A DNA stretch of 64,000 nucleotides from Mycobacterium sp. ENV421 (GTDB lineage Bacteria; Actinomycetota; Actinomycetes; Mycobacteriales; Mycobacteriaceae). The stretch is taken from assembly GCF_002887815.1 (NCBI RefSeq), contig NZ_PDHO01000011.1, positions 1-64,000 on the forward strand, given 5' to 3'. The notes under the pieces were generated by a model. It was given only the letters and a program-made list of their open reading frames with translations, was not told where the DNA came from and searched no databases. Positions 30,391-40,129 of the stretch are shown here, one piece after another (position 1 is the stretch's first letter; every line of letters starts with the position of its first letter). The translations under genes were made by a program, and so were the position numbers.

Positions 30391-31761
30391 ATGTTCGTGG
30401 CTTCCGACCTTTTCTCGCAGATCGTCAACTCAGCGCCGGGCTCCCTGCTGGCCAAGCAGCTCGGCATTCCGCAGCCCGAGACGCTGCGCCGCTACAAAGC
30501 CGGTGAGCCGCCGCTGGCCGGCTCACTGCTGATCGGTGGTGACGGCCGCGTGGTCGAGCCACTGCGCGCGGCGCTGGCCGAGGACTACGACGTGGTCGCC
30601 GACAACCTGGGCGGCCGCTGGGCCGACTCGTTCGGCGGGCTGGTCTTCGACGCCACCGGCATCACCGAGCCGATCGGACTGCGCGGTCTGTACGAGTTCT
30701 TCACCCCGCTGCTGCGCAATCTCGGTCACTCGGGTCGCATCGTCGTGATCGGCACGACGCCCGACGAGGCGGGCAGCGCCAACGAACGCATCGCCCAGCG
30801 CGCCCTCGAAGGATTCACCCGGTCTCTGGGCAAGGAGGTGCGCCACGGGGCCACCGTCTCGCTCGTCTACCTGTCGCCGGCGGCGAAACCCGCTGCGACA
30901 GGACTGGAGTCGACGCTCCGGTTCCTGCTGTCGGGCAAGTCGGCCTACGTCGACGGGCAGGTCTTCTATGTGGGCGCCGCGGATTCCACCCCGCCCGCCG
31001 ACTGGGACAAGCCGCTGGACGGCAAGGTCGCGATCGTCACCGGCGCCGCCCGCGGCATCGGCGCCACGATCGCCGAGGTGTTCGCCCGCGACGGCGCCAA
31101 GGTCGTCGCGATCGACGTCGAGGGTGCGCGTGATGCCTTGAGCGAAACCGCGGTGAAGGTCGATGGCACCGCACTGCCGCTGGACGTCACCGCCGAGGAT
31201 GCCGTCGACAAGATCACCGAGCATCTGCGTGAGCACTACGCCGAGCACAACGGGGGCCGCGCCGACATCCTGGTCAACAACGCCGGCATCACCCGCGACA
31301 AGCTGCTGGCCAACATGGACGACGCCCGCTGGGATGCCGTCGTCGCGGTCAATCTGCTTGCACCGCAACGCCTTACCGAAGGCTTGATCGAGAACGGCAG
31401 CATCGGTGACGGTGGACGCATCATCGGGCTGTCCTCGATGGCCGGGATCGCAGGCAACCGCGGACAGACCAATTACGCGGCCACCAAGGCCGGCATGATC
31501 GGCCTCACCGAGGCGCTGGCGCCGTCGCTGGCGGACAAGGGCATCACGATAAACGCCGTCGCACCCGGATTCATCGAGACCGCGATGACCGACGCGATCC
31601 CGTTGGCCACCCGCGAGGTCGGCCGCCGGCTGAACTCCCTGTATCAGGGCGGCAAGCCGGTCGACGTCGCCGAGACCATCGCCTACTTCGCCAGCCCCGC
31701 GTCGAATGCCGTCACCGGCAACACGATCCGCGTCTGCGGCCAGGCCATGCTGGGAGCCTGA
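30391..31761 (+). CDS. fabG4: 3-oxoacyl reductase FabG4 (high-molecular-weight SDR)
   Basis: 456 residues, about twice a normal SDR. The N-terminal ~200 residues form the extra flavodoxin-like domain of HMwFabG proteins. The C-terminal SDR domain has [18 protein letters not shown] for NAD(H), the NNAG motif, and the Ser-Tyr-Lys catalytic set in [20 protein letters not shown]. FabG4 interconverts 3-oxoacyl-CoA and 3-hydroxyacyl-CoA. The start is [14 protein letters not shown] at 30391, preceded by AAAGG; a GTG two codons later is possible. It is followed by htdX after 1 base and matches Rv0242c. Confidence 0.95.
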   Translation: MFVASDLFSQIVNSAPGSLLAKQLGIPQPETLRRYKAGEPPLAGSLLIGGDGRVVEPLRAALAEDYDVVADNLGGRWADSFGGLVFDATGITEPIGLRGLYEFFTPLLRNLGHSGRIVVIGTTPDEAGSANERIAQRALEGFTRSLGKEVRHGATVSLVYLSPAAKPAATGLESTLRFLLSGKSAYVDGQVFYVGAADSTPPADWDKPLDGKVAIVTGAARGIGATIAEVFARDGAKVVAIDVEGARDALSETAVKVDGTALPLDVTAEDAVDKITEHLREHYAEHNGGRADILVNNAGITRDKLLANMDDARWDAVVAVNLLAPQRLTEGLIENGSIGDGGRIIGLSSMAGIAGNRGQTNYAATKAGMIGLTEALAPSLADKGITINAVAPGFIETAMTDAIPLATREVGRRLNSLYQGGKPVDVAETIAYFASPASNAVTGNTIRVCGQAMLGA

Positions 31762-31762
31762 G

Positions 31763-32617
31763 GTGACAGCCGTGACCGAACAGCCGAGCGGACTGCGCAA
31801 CATGCTGCGCGCCGCGGCGGGCTCGCTGCCGTTCATCCCGCGCAGCGACCACCTGCCCACTCGCACCCTGACGGTCGATGAACTGGCCATCGACCCGTCC
31901 AACGTCGCCGCCTACGCGGCGGTCACCGGCCTTCGCTTCGGCGACACCGTGCCGCTGACCTATCCGTTCGTGCTGACGTTTCCCACCGTGATGTCCCTGA
32001 TCACCGGATTCGACTTCCCGTTCGCGGCCATGGGTGCGGTCCACGTGGAGAACGAGATCACCCGGTATCGCCCGATCGCGGTCACCGACACCGTGAAGCT
32101 CGCGGTGCACGCCGAGAACCTGCGGGAGCACCGCAAAGGCCTGCTGGTCGACGTCATCGCCGACATCCACGTGGGCAACGAGCACGCCTGGCATCAGGTG
32201 ACGACGTTCCTGCACCAGCAGCGCACCAGCCTGTCGGGTGGACCCAAACCCGAACCGCCCAAGCGGCCGAAGCTGCCGCCGCCCAACGCGATCCTGCGGA
32301 TCAGCCCTGGCCAGATCCGGCGTTACGCATCGATCGGCGGGGACCACAATCCGATCCACACCACGTCGGTCGGCGCCAAGCTGTTCGGCTTCCCCACGGT
32401 GATTGCCCACGGGATGTTCAGCGCGGCAGCGGTTTTGGCCAACATCGAGGCGCAGATACCCGATGCGGTCCGCTACTCGGTGAAGTTCGGCAAGCCGGTC
32501 ATCCTGCCGGCCACCGCCGGTCTCTACGTCGACCGGGTAACCGACGGCTGGGACATCTCGATGCGCAACCTGAGCAAGGGATACCCGCACCTCACCGGAA
32601 CGGTTCGCGGGCTCTAG
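31763..32617 (+). CDS. htdX: 3-hydroxyacyl-thioester dehydratase HtdX (MaoC-like)
   Basis: 284 residues forming a double hot-dog fold. The C-terminal half carries the hydratase-2 motif YASIGGDHNPIHTTSVGAKL with the catalytic Asp-His pair, followed by FPTVIAHGMFSAAAV; the N-terminal half is degenerate. It interconverts (R)-3-hydroxyacyl and trans-2-enoyl thioesters and matches Rv0241c. The GTG at 31763 is one base past the fabG4 stop with GGGAG upstream; a second GTG at 31772 cannot be excluded. Its stop overlaps the stop of the convergent TetR gene in a shared CTAG. Confidence 0.94.
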   Translation: MTAVTEQPSGLRNMLRAAAGSLPFIPRSDHLPTRTLTVDELAIDPSNVAAYAAVTGLRFGDTVPLTYPFVLTFPTVMSLITGFDFPFAAMGAVHVENEITRYRPIAVTDTVKLAVHAENLREHRKGLLVDVIADIHVGNEHAWHQVTTFLHQQRTSLSGGPKPEPPKRPKLPPPNAILRISPGQIRRYASIGGDHNPIHTTSVGAKLFGFPTVIAHGMFSAAAVLANIEAQIPDAVRYSVKFGKPVILPATAGLYVDRVTDGWDISMRNLSKGYPHLTGTVRGL

Positions 32618-33234
32618 GAAGTCGCGGTCGAGGCTTCCTTGTCGGCGGGGGCGCCCTTGAGGCCGCGCCAGAACAGGTTGATCAGCATGTCGGCGGCCTC
32701 GTCGACATCGGCGTCGCCTGCGCTGACGCGGGCGGCGACCGCCTCACCGGCACCCACCAGGGCGACAGCCATCATGTGGAAGTCGGTGCCGGGCTCAGGG
32801 TGTCGAGTGCCGGCCTCCAGCAGCCGGGCCACCATGTCGATGATCTTCTCGCGGCCCTCACGGACGGTGTGCGCGAACGCCTGAGAGCTGGTCGCCTGGG
32901 TGTAGAGCACGATCCAGGAGGCCCGGTTGGCGTCGATGTATCGCAGCACGGACAGAATCACGCTGCGCAACAGGTCATGTGGGCTCTGCTTGAGGTCGAT
33001 GTCCTCACGCACCGCTTCGATGAAGCGGCTCAGTTCGCGGGCCAGGCACGCCCCGAACAATTCTTCCTTGGAGCCGTAGTACAGATACAGCATCGGCTTG
33101 GAGATCTGCGCCTCACCGGCGATGACGTCCATCGACGTCTCGTGATAGCCGTTGACCGAGAACATCTGTACAGCGGCGTCGAGCATCTGCTGCTCCCGCA
33201 CGGCACGGGGCAACCGCTTGGTGCCACCCGCCAT
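32614..33234 (-). CDS. TetR-family regulator (Rv0238-like)
   Basis: 206 residues. An N-terminal helix-turn-helix of TetR type (residues 13-58) reads ILDAAVQMFSVNGYHETSMD-like into ISKPMLYLYYGSKEELF, followed by an all-helical ligand domain. Its place at the end of fabG4-htdX and close to fadE5 and fadA2 makes it a good candidate for the repressor that reads TTAC-N6-GTAA and senses acyl-CoA; this is inference. It matches Rv0238 in size and position. The start ATG at 33234 has GGAAGG upstream. Confidence 0.88.
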   Translation of the reverse strand: MAGGTKRLPRAVREQQMLDAAVQMFSVNGYHETSMDVIAGEAQISKPMLYLYYGSKEELFGACLARELSRFIEAVREDIDLKQSPHDLLRSVILSVLRYIDANRASWIVLYTQATSSQAFAHTVREGREKIIDMVARLLEAGTRHPEPGTDFHMMAVALVGAGEAVAARVSAGDADVDEAADMLINLFWRGLKGAPADKEASTATS

Positions 33235-33285
33235 ATCACCGCCTTCCGCCAGACCCCCGCGTCGCTGAGTCCGTGATCTCTCAGG

Positions 33286-34503
33286 CTAACCGCCGCAGCG
33301 GGGACTTTGCCCTTTGAGACGCGCCATTCGCAACACCGAAGTCTCGATGGCGGGCAGCGACAGTTCACCCGCATTGACCGCCTTCTCGAGCCGGTCGAGC
33401 ACCGCTGGCACCTCGTCGGTGGTCACCCACAGCGCCACGTCGGTGCCGGCCTGCAGGCTGCGCAGCACCGCTTCGGCCACCCCGTACCGGTCGGCGATGG
33501 CCGCCATGCTGGACAGGTCGTCGCTGAAGACCGGGCCGTCGAAACCCGGTCCGCCGTAGCCGCCGCTGCGCAGCAGACCCACCGCCGCGGCACTCAGGCT
33601 GGCCGGCGTCGTCCCGGTCAACCCCGGCACCTCGAGGTGGCCGACCATGACGGCGACGGGCGCTTCCGTGGTCAACGTGCGGTAGGGCACCAGGTCGTTG
33701 GTCATCAGAGCGTCCAGCGGCGGGGTGGTGACCGCCCCGGCGGTGTGCGAGTCGCCCGAACCGTGACCGTGGCCGGGGAAATGCTTCAGCACCGGGAGCA
33801 GACCGGCGTCGCGCAGACCGCGGGCGTACGCACCGGCGTATTCGGTCACCTTCGCCGGGTCGTCGGAGAACGACCGGTCGCCGATCACGGTGTCGTCCGG
33901 GGCGTCGGTGACGTCGACGACGGGCGCGAAGTCGATGGTGATGCCGAGGCCGCGCATCTTCTTTCCCCGGTCCAGTGCCAGCTGGTACACCTGATCGGCG
34001 GTCTGGGTCTGCGCCAGCACCCGCGCCGACGGGGCGTCGCCGATCAGCGACGTCAGCCGCTGCACACGGCCGCCCTCTTCGTCGACGCTGACAGCCAGTG
34101 GGAGCGGGCCGGCGTTGGCGTAGTCGGGCAGCGAGCCATCGGTCAGCATCGACAGGTCGGTCCAGCTGCCGATGAAGATGCCGCCGACGTGATAGGTGTC
34201 CACCACGTTGCGCGCATCGGCGGCCCCCTTGACCCCGACCATCAGCACCTGGGCGAGCTTGTCGCGGGTCGACATCGCACTGAGCAACCCGGGGCCGTCA
34301 CCGCACGCCGGCGGCGCCGGGGAGGCAGGCGCCTGGGCCGGTCCGGCCAACGGCACCGAGCTGGCCGACGACGACTTGCCGACCGGTGCCGACGACGACG
34401 CCGCGGGGCGCGAAGCGGTCCCTGAACAGCCGACGAGCAGCAGGGGCAGTGCCGACAGGGCCGCGACTCCGCGAATCGAGAACAGGCGGTTAGGCATCCG
34501 CAC
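33286..34503 (-). CDS. lpqI: Lipoprotein beta-N-acetylglucosaminidase LpqI (GH3, NagZ-type)
   Basis: 405 residues. A signal peptide ends in the lipobox LLLVGC, so the mature protein is a lipoprotein outside the membrane, followed by a Ser/Ala/Pro-rich linker to about residue 60. The GH3 domain has the NagZ signature LKHFPGHGHGSGDSHTAG with the catalytic Asp-His dyad, and VFSDDLSSMAAI with the nucleophile Asp. It removes GlcNAc from muropeptide fragments in cell-wall recycling. The GTG at 34503 gives MRMPNRLFS; the ATG two codons later is equally possible. It matches Rv0237. Confidence 0.93.
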   Translation of the reverse strand: MRMPNRLFSIRGVAALSALPLLLVGCSGTASRPAASSSAPVGKSSSASSVPLAGPAQAPASPAPPACGDGPGLLSAMSTRDKLAQVLMVGVKGAADARNVVDTYHVGGIFIGSWTDLSMLTDGSLPDYANAGPLPLAVSVDEEGGRVQRLTSLIGDAPSARVLAQTQTADQVYQLALDRGKKMRGLGITIDFAPVVDVTDAPDDTVIGDRSFSDDPAKVTEYAGAYARGLRDAGLLPVLKHFPGHGHGSGDSHTAGAVTTPPLDALMTNDLVPYRTLTTEAPVAVMVGHLEVPGLTGTTPASLSAAAVGLLRSGGYGGPGFDGPVFSDDLSSMAAIADRYGVAEAVLRSLQAGTDVALWVTTDEVPAVLDRLEKAVNAGELSLPAIETSVLRMARLKGQSPRCGG

Positions 34504-34638
34504 ATGCTGTCACGGCCCTCGCCGCGGGCCAACCAAGGTTGGCCGCGTGCTAGGTTTGCCAGCGGGTATTCACCCGTGACATTGCGGGTCTTCACCCGAT
34601 GATCTGCACCGTCCCAGCACCCGCGAGGAGAAGCGACC

Positions 34639-34812
34639 ATGAACCGGTTCGTGGTTCCCGCCGCCGCCAGCATCGTGGTCGGTCTGCTGCTCGGAGCTGC
34701 CGCGATCTTCGGCGTGACGTTGATGATCCAGCAGGACACCAAGCCCCCGCTGTCGCCCGGCGACCCGGCGTCGTCGGTGCTGAACCGCGTCGAGTACGGC
34801 AACCGCGGCTAG
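34639..34812 (+). CDS. Small DUF2613 membrane/secreted protein (Rv0236A-like)
   Basis: 57 residues: MNRFVVPAAASIVVGLLLGA begins a single N-terminal hydrophobic segment (about residues 5-30), followed by a Pro/Ser/Asp-rich tail outside the membrane. It has a good GAGGAGAA ribosome site before the ATG. It matches the small secreted protein Rv0236A, always found just upstream of aftD. A function as a partner or stabiliser of AftD is suggested only by this constant linkage. Confidence 0.85.
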   Translation: MNRFVVPAAASIVVGLLLGAAAIFGVTLMIQQDTKPPLSPGDPASSVLNRVEYGNRG

Positions 34813-34858
34813 CCTGAGCACTATCGCCGCCGCCTCCCCCGCGGTCACGGAGGCGCCC

Positions 34859-37800
34859 ATCACGACCCCGCCGCTATCGCGGCGTTGGCTCTCCTGTGTC
34901 TTCCTCGTCGCGCTGGTGTTGTGCTTCGCCCAGTCGCCGGGACTGATCTCGCCGGACACCAAGCTCGACCTGACCGCGAACCCGCTGCGTTTCCTCACCC
35001 GCGCGGCCAACCTGTGGAACAGCGACCTGCCGTTCGGCCAGGCGCAGAACCAGGCGTACGGCTACCTGTTCCCGCACGGGGCGTTCTTCCTGCTCGGCGA
35101 CACCCTCGGGTTGCCGGGCTGGGTCACTCAGCGGCTTTGGTGGGCGTTGCTGCTGACCGCCGGCTTCTGGGGTTTGTTGCGGGTGGCCGAAGCGCTGGGC
35201 ATCGGGACCCGCTCGTCGCGCATCATCGGCGCTCTGGCGTTCGCCCTGTCCCCGCGGGTGCTGACCACGCTGGGGTCGATCTCCTCGGAGACGCTGCCGA
35301 TGATGCTGGCGCCGTGGGTGTTGCTGCCGGTGATCCTTGCGCTGAAGGGTGGCGCCGGAGCCGCCGGGCCGGGGACGTCGGGCCGAAGCAGATCGTTGCG
35401 AATGCTGGCGGGCCGCGCCGGTCTGGCGCTGGCGTTGATGGGAGCGGTCAACGCCGTCGCGACGCTCACCGGCTGTCTGCCGGCGATCATCTGGTGGCTG
35501 TGTCACCGACCCAACCGGGTGTGGCTGCGGTTCAGCGCCTGGTGGGCGCTGGCCTCCACACTCGCGGTCACCTGGTGGGTGGTCGCGCTGCTGCTGCTGG
35601 GCAGGATCAGTCCACCGTTCCTGGACTTCATCGAGTCCTCCGGGGTCACCACGCAGTGGGCGTCGCTGACCGAGATGCTGCGCGGCACCGACAGCTGGAC
35701 GCCGTTCGTCTCGCCGAACGCCACCGCCGCGGCCGAACTCGTCACCCAGCCGGCCATGGTGCTGGCCACCACTCTCGTCGCGGCCGGTGGGATGGCGGGG
35801 CTGGCGCTGCGTTCGATGCCGGCCCGCGGCCGGCTGATCATCATGCTGCTTACCGGGGTGGTGCTGCTGGGCCTCGGCTACTCCGGTGGACTCGGCTCGC
35901 CGGTGGCGCAGCACGTGCAGGCCTTCCTCGACGCGGCGGGCGCCCCGCTGCGCAACGTCCACAAGCTGGAGCCGGTGATCCGTCTCCCGCTGGTGCTGGG
36001 GCTCGCACACCTGCTCAGCCGAATCCCGCTGCCCGGCAGCGCGCCCCGGCCGGTATGGGTGCGGGCGTTCGCGCATCCCGAGAACGACAAGCGGGTGGCG
36101 GTCGGCATCGTCGTGATGGCCGCGCTGATGGTCGCCACGTCGATGGCCTGGACCGGCCGGCTCACCCCGCCCGGTGCATTCCGCGCGATCCCGGACTACT
36201 GGCATCAGGCCGCGGACTGGCTGACCAAGAACAACACCGGTCAGCCGACACCAGGCCGGGTGCTGGTGGTTCCCGGTGCGCCGTTCGCCACCCAGGTCTG
36301 GGGTAACAGCCACGATGAACCGCTGCAGGTTCTCGGCGAAAGCCCTTGGGGGGTGCGTGATTCCATTCCCCTAACCCCGCCGCAGACGATCCGTGCGCTG
36401 GATTCGGTGCAGCGACTGTTCGCCGCGGGCCGGCCGTCGGCGGGCCTGGCCGACACCCTGGCCCGCCAGGGCATCTCCTACGTGGTGGTCCGCAACGACC
36501 TGGACCCGGACAAGTCACGCTCGGCCCGCCCGCTGCTGGTGCACCGCGCCATCGACGGATCGCCGGGTCTGCAGAAGGTGGCGCAGTTCGGCGACCCGGT
36601 CGGACCGGGCACACTGGACGGTTTCATCAGCGACAGCGGGCTGCGGCCACGCTATCCCGCCGTCGAGATCTATCACGTTGGCGCCCAGGGCAATCCAGCG
36701 ACACCGTACTTGACCGACGCGAACCGGATGGCCCGGATAGACGGCGGTCCCGAGGTGCTGTTGCGCATCGACGAACGCCGCAGGCTGCTCGGGCTACCGC
36801 CCCTCGGCCCGATGCTGCTGACCTCGGACGCCCAGCGCGCCGGGCTTCCGGTACCGGTGGTCACCGTGACAGATACCCCCGTCGACCGGGAAACCGACTA
36901 CGGCCGGGTCGACGATCACTCGTCGGCGGCCCGGGCCGAGGGCGACCACCGCAACACCTTCAACCGGGTACCCGACTACCCGGTTCCCGGTGCCCGACCC
37001 GTCCACGGCGCCTGGACCGGAGGGCGGCTGTCCGCGTCGAGCTCGTCGTCGGACGCCACCGCGCTGCCCAACGTCGCGCCGGCCAGCGGACCGGCCGCCG
37101 CCATCGACGGCGACTCGGCCACCGCGTGGGTGTCCAACTCGTTGCAGGCCGCGATCGGACAGTGGCTGCAGGTCGACTTCGACCATCCGGTCACCAATGC
37201 GACGCTGACGATCACCCCGAGTGCCACCGCTGTCGGAGCCCAGGTCCGCCGATTGCAGGTGTCCACCGTAAACGGCACCACCACAGTGCGTTTCGACGAG
37301 CCGGGCAAACCGCTCACAGTGGCGCTCCCCTACGGCGAGTCGCCGTGGGTCCGGATCACCGCGATCGGCACCGACGACGGCTCGTCGGGTGTCCAGTTCG
37401 GCATTACCGATCTGTCGGTGACCCAGTTCGACGCCTCCGGATTCGCCCATCCCGTCGACATCAGGCACAGCGTCGTCGTGCCCGGGCCGCCCGGTGGGTC
37501 CGCGATTGCCGGCTGGGATCTCGGCTCCGAACTGCTCGGTCGGCAAGGCTGTGCCGATTCCCCCGACGGGGTGCACTGCGCGGCGTCGATGTCGCAGGCC
37601 CCCGAGGAGCCGGTCACGTTGAGCCGCACGCTGACCGTGCCCAAACCGATCGACGTCATCCCCACGATCTGGGTCCGCGCCCGGCAGGGACCGCACCTGG
37701 CGGACCTCGTCGCCCAGCCGGGCACCGTCCGCTCACGCGCCGACGCCGATCTGATCGACGTCGACGGATCCGCCTATGCCGCAACCGATGGCGACCCGCG

Positions 37801-39130
37801 CACCTCATGGACGGCACCCCAGAACGTGGTGCAGCATCGCAGTGCCCCCACCCTCACGGTGACCTTGCCGAAACCGACCGAGGTCACCGGCCTGGTGCTG
37901 ACCCCGAGCTCGTCGGCGCTGCCCACTCATCCCACGATGGTGGCCGTCGACCTCGGTGACGGCCCGCAGGTCCGCCGGATGGACGCCAGACCGGATGCCG
38001 GTGCGCAAAGGCTGACGCTGCGTCCACGGCTGACCGACACCGTCCGGATCAGCCTGCTCGACTGGAATGACGTGATCGACCGCACCGCACTGGGTTTCGA
38101 TCAGCTCAAGCCCCCCGGCCTGGCCGAGGTGGGTGTACTGGGCCCGGACGGCAAGCCCGTCGCCGCCGCCGACGCGGCCACCAACCGCAAACGCACCATC
38201 GAGATCCCGTGCGGCCAGGGACCGATCGTCGCGGTGTCCGGCAGGTTCGTGCAGACCTCGGTGACGACGACCGTCGGCGCACTGCTGGACGGCGAACCGG
38301 TCCCGGCCCGCGCGTGCGACCCGGCGCCGATCGCTCTACCCGCCGGCCAACAGGAGCTGCTGATCAGTCCCGGCTCGGCATTCGTGGTGGACGGAGCCCA
38401 GCTGTCCGGCCCGCTGGCCAACCAAATCAGCACCGCCCCAACGACTCCCGCCGACGTCACCAGTTGGGGTGCTGATCGCAGGGAGTTCGACGTCCACCGG
38501 GCGCCCACCGCACGCGTGCTGGTGGTCCCGGAAAGCGTGAATCCCGGTTGGGTGGCCCGACTGCCCGACGGGGTCACACTCACGCCGGTGATCGTCAACG
38601 GCTGGCAACAAGGCTGGGTGGTGCCTGCCGGTGAACAGGGCACCGTCACGGTCAGCTTCCCCTCGAACCGGATCTACCGGATCGGGCTCGCCGTCGGCCT
38701 GTCCCTGCTCCCGCTGCTGCTGCTGTTGGCGCTGGTGCCGCCGCGCCGCCCGCCGGCAGCGCACGAGCCGGCCCGGCCCTGGGCCGTGCCGCTGCTGGCC
38801 GGCGCCGGGGTGCTGGCCGCCGGTGGGTTGATCGCCGGAGTCGGCGGGCTGGCCGTGTTCGGGACGGCGATGCTGCTCGGATACCTGCTACGCGGGCGGG
38901 CCCGGCTGCGCGACCGGCTGACACTGACAGCCAGCGCTTGCGGGCTGATCGCGGCGGGCGCGCTGCTGTCGCGCTACCCGTGGCGCTCGGTCGACGGCTA
39001 CATCGGCCACTCACCATGGGTGCAGCTGCTCGCCCTGATCGCCGTCGGCGCGCTGGCCGCCTCCGCCATACGTCCTCGACAGCCTCGAACTGATCGCGAA
39101 ACCACCGAGGACACAAGCATTTCCCGTTAG
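34859..39130 (+). CDS. aftD: Arabinofuranosyltransferase AftD
   Basis: About 1423 residues. Adds alpha-arabinofuranose branches to arabinogalactan and lipoarabinomannan using decaprenyl-phosphoarabinose. The N-terminal GT-C membrane domain has about 11 helices to residue ~430, with SPDTKLDLTANPLRFL in the first periplasmic loop. Large periplasmic domains follow, including a discoidin-like carbohydrate module (AAAIDGDSATAWVSNS), then four C-terminal helices. Start problem: the conserved LSRRWL and first helix lie before the first GTG (34916), and no ATG, GTG or TTG is in frame between the stop at 34781 and that GTG. ATC at 34859 follows GGAGG by 5 bases and gives the expected N-terminus; CTG at 34814 is the alternative. 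It matches Rv0236c. Confidence 0.9.
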   Translation: MTTPPLSRRWLSCVFLVALVLCFAQSPGLISPDTKLDLTANPLRFLTRAANLWNSDLPFGQAQNQAYGYLFPHGAFFLLGDTLGLPGWVTQRLWWALLLTAGFWGLLRVAEALGIGTRSSRIIGALAFALSPRVLTTLGSISSETLPMMLAPWVLLPVILALKGGAGAAGPGTSGRSRSLRMLAGRAGLALALMGAVNAVATLTGCLPAIIWWLCHRPNRVWLRFSAWWALASTLAVTWWVVALLLLGRISPPFLDFIESSGVTTQWASLTEMLRGTDSWTPFVSPNATAAAELVTQPAMVLATTLVAAGGMAGLALRSMPARGRLIIMLLTGVVLLGLGYSGGLGSPVAQHVQAFLDAAGAPLRNVHKLEPVIRLPLVLGLAHLLSRIPLPGSAPRPVWVRAFAHPENDKRVAVGIVVMAALMVATSMAWTGRLTPPGAFRAIPDYWHQAADWLTKNNTGQPTPGRVLVVPGAPFATQVWGNSHDEPLQVLGESPWGVRDSIPLTPPQTIRALDSVQRLFAAGRPSAGLADTLARQGISYVVVRNDLDPDKSRSARPLLVHRAIDGSPGLQKVAQFGDPVGPGTLDGFISDSGLRPRYPAVEIYHVGAQGNPATPYLTDANRMARIDGGPEVLLRIDERRRLLGLPPLGPMLLTSDAQRAGLPVPVVTVTDTPVDRETDYGRVDDHSSAARAEGDHRNTFNRVPDYPVPGARPVHGAWTGGRLSASSSSSDATALPNVAPASGPAAAIDGDSATAWVSNSLQAAIGQWLQVDFDHPVTNATLTITPSATAVGAQVRRLQVSTVNGTTTVRFDEPGKPLTVALPYGESPWVRITAIGTDDGSSGVQFGITDLSVTQFDASGFAHPVDIRHSVVVPGPPGGSAIAGWDLGSELLGRQGCADSPDGVHCAASMSQAPEEPVTLSRTLTVPKPIDVIPTIWVRARQGPHLADLVAQPGTVRSRADADLIDVDGSAYAATDGDPRTSWTAPQNVVQHRSAPTLTVTLPKPTEVTGLVLTPSSSALPTHPTMVAVDLGDGPQVRRMDARPDAGAQRLTLRPRLTDTVRISLLDWNDVIDRTALGFDQLKPPGLAEVGVLGPDGKPVAAADAATNRKRTIEIPCGQGPIVAVSGRFVQTSVTTTVGALLDGEPVPARACDPAPIALPAGQQELLISPGSAFVVDGAQLSGPLANQISTAPTTPADVTSWGADRREFDVHRAPTARVLVVPESVNPGWVARLPDGVTLTPVIVNGWQQGWVVPAGEQGTVTVSFPSNRIYRIGLAVGLSLLPLLLLLALVPPRRPPAAHEPARPWAVPLLAGAGVLAAGGLIAGVGGLAVFGTAMLLGYLLRGRARLRDRLTLTASACGLIAAGALLSRYPWRSVDGYIGHSPWVQLLALIAVGALAASAIRPRQPRTDRETTEDTSISR

Positions 39131-39133
39131 GGT
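39128..39133 (+). promoter_or_regulatory. -10 element of a leaderless promoter for php
   Basis: TAGGGT, which contains the aftD stop codon TAG, ends 6 bases before the php ATG at 39140. There is no Shine-Dalgarno. Confidence 0.5.
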
Positions 39134-39139
39134 GTCGGC

Positions 39140-40129
39140 ATGACAGAGCCGTCACAGGTCGAGACCGTGCGAGGCCCGGTCTCGACCAGCGACCTGGGTG
39201 TGGTGTTCATGCATGAACACGTCTTCATCCTGTCGCAGGAGATCATGGCCAACTATCCCGAAGGCTGGGGTGACGGCGAGGCCCGCGAGGCCGACGCGGT
39301 CGCCAAGCTCAACGAGTTGAAGGCACTCGGGGTGGACACGATCGTCGACCCGACGGTCATCGGGCTGGGCCGCTACATTCCGCGCATCCAGCGGGTGGCC
39401 GCACAGACCGACCTCCAGATCGTGGTCGCCACCGGGATCTACACCTACAACGACGTGCCGATGTACTTCCACTTCACCGGCCCGGGAACCCTGCTTGACG
39501 GTCCGGAGATCATGACTGATCTGTTCGTCCGGGACATCACCGAGGGCATCGCCGACACCGGCGTGAAAGCGGGAATCCTCAAGTGCGCCACCGACGAACC
39601 CGGCGTCACCGCGGGCGTCGAGCGAGTGCTGCGCGCGGTGGCCCAGGCCCACAAACAGACCGGGGTGCCGATCACCACCCACACCCACGCGCTGAGCCGA
39701 CGCGGTCTCGAGCAGCAACGAATCTTCGCCGAAGAGGGCGTCGACCTCAGCCGGGTCATCATCGGGCACAGCGGCGACACCACCGACCTGGGCTATCTGG
39801 AGGAACTGATCGCCGCAGGCTCGTACCTCGGCATGGACCGATTCGGGCTGGACGGCTTCCTCAGTTTCGACGACCGCGTCGACACCGTCGTGCGGATGTG
39901 CGAACGCGGGCACGCCGACAAGATGGTGCTGTCCCATGACGCGTCCTGCTATATCGACTGGCTGCCCGAGGAAGTCGTCCCGGTGGCCATGCCCAATTGG
40001 CACTTCCGGCACATTCACAACGATGTGCTTCCCGCGCTGCGCCGGCGCGGAGTGACCGACGAGCAGATCACCACCATGCTGGTGGACAATCCCCGCGCCA
40101 TCTTCGCCAAGCAAGGTGCCTATGAGTGA
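39140..40129 (+). CDS. php: Phosphotriesterase-like lactonase (php)
   Basis: 329 residues of the amidohydrolase superfamily, with a complete binuclear metal site: His25 and His27 in FMHEHVF, the carboxylated lysine Lys148 in GILKCATDE, His181 in TTHTHA, His210 in IIGHSGDTTD and Asp267 in LSHDASC. The family hydrolyses acyl-lactones and, promiscuously, organophosphates; TGIYTYNDVP holds aromatic residues typical of the lactone pocket. It matches Rv0230c. It overlaps the acyl-CoA ligase start by 8 bases, so the pair is translated together. Confidence 0.9.
   Translation: MTEPSQVETVRGPVSTSDLGVVFMHEHVFILSQEIMANYPEGWGDGEAREADAVAKLNELKALGVDTIVDPTVIGLGRYIPRIQRVAAQTDLQIVVATGIYTYNDVPMYFHFTGPGTLLDGPEIMTDLFVRDITEGIADTGVKAGILKCATDEPGVTAGVERVLRAVAQAHKQTGVPITTHTHALSRRGLEQQRIFAEEGVDLSRVIIGHSGDTTDLGYLEELIAAGSYLGMDRFGLDGFLSFDDRVDTVVRMCERGHADKMVLSHDASCYIDWLPEEVVPVAMPNWHFRHIHNDVLPALRRRGVTDEQITTMLVDNPRAIFAKQGAYE

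Noticed and set aside
34916-39130. GTG at 34916 as the aftD start
   Set aside because: It would remove the conserved LSRRWL segment and most of the first membrane helix found in AftD proteins.
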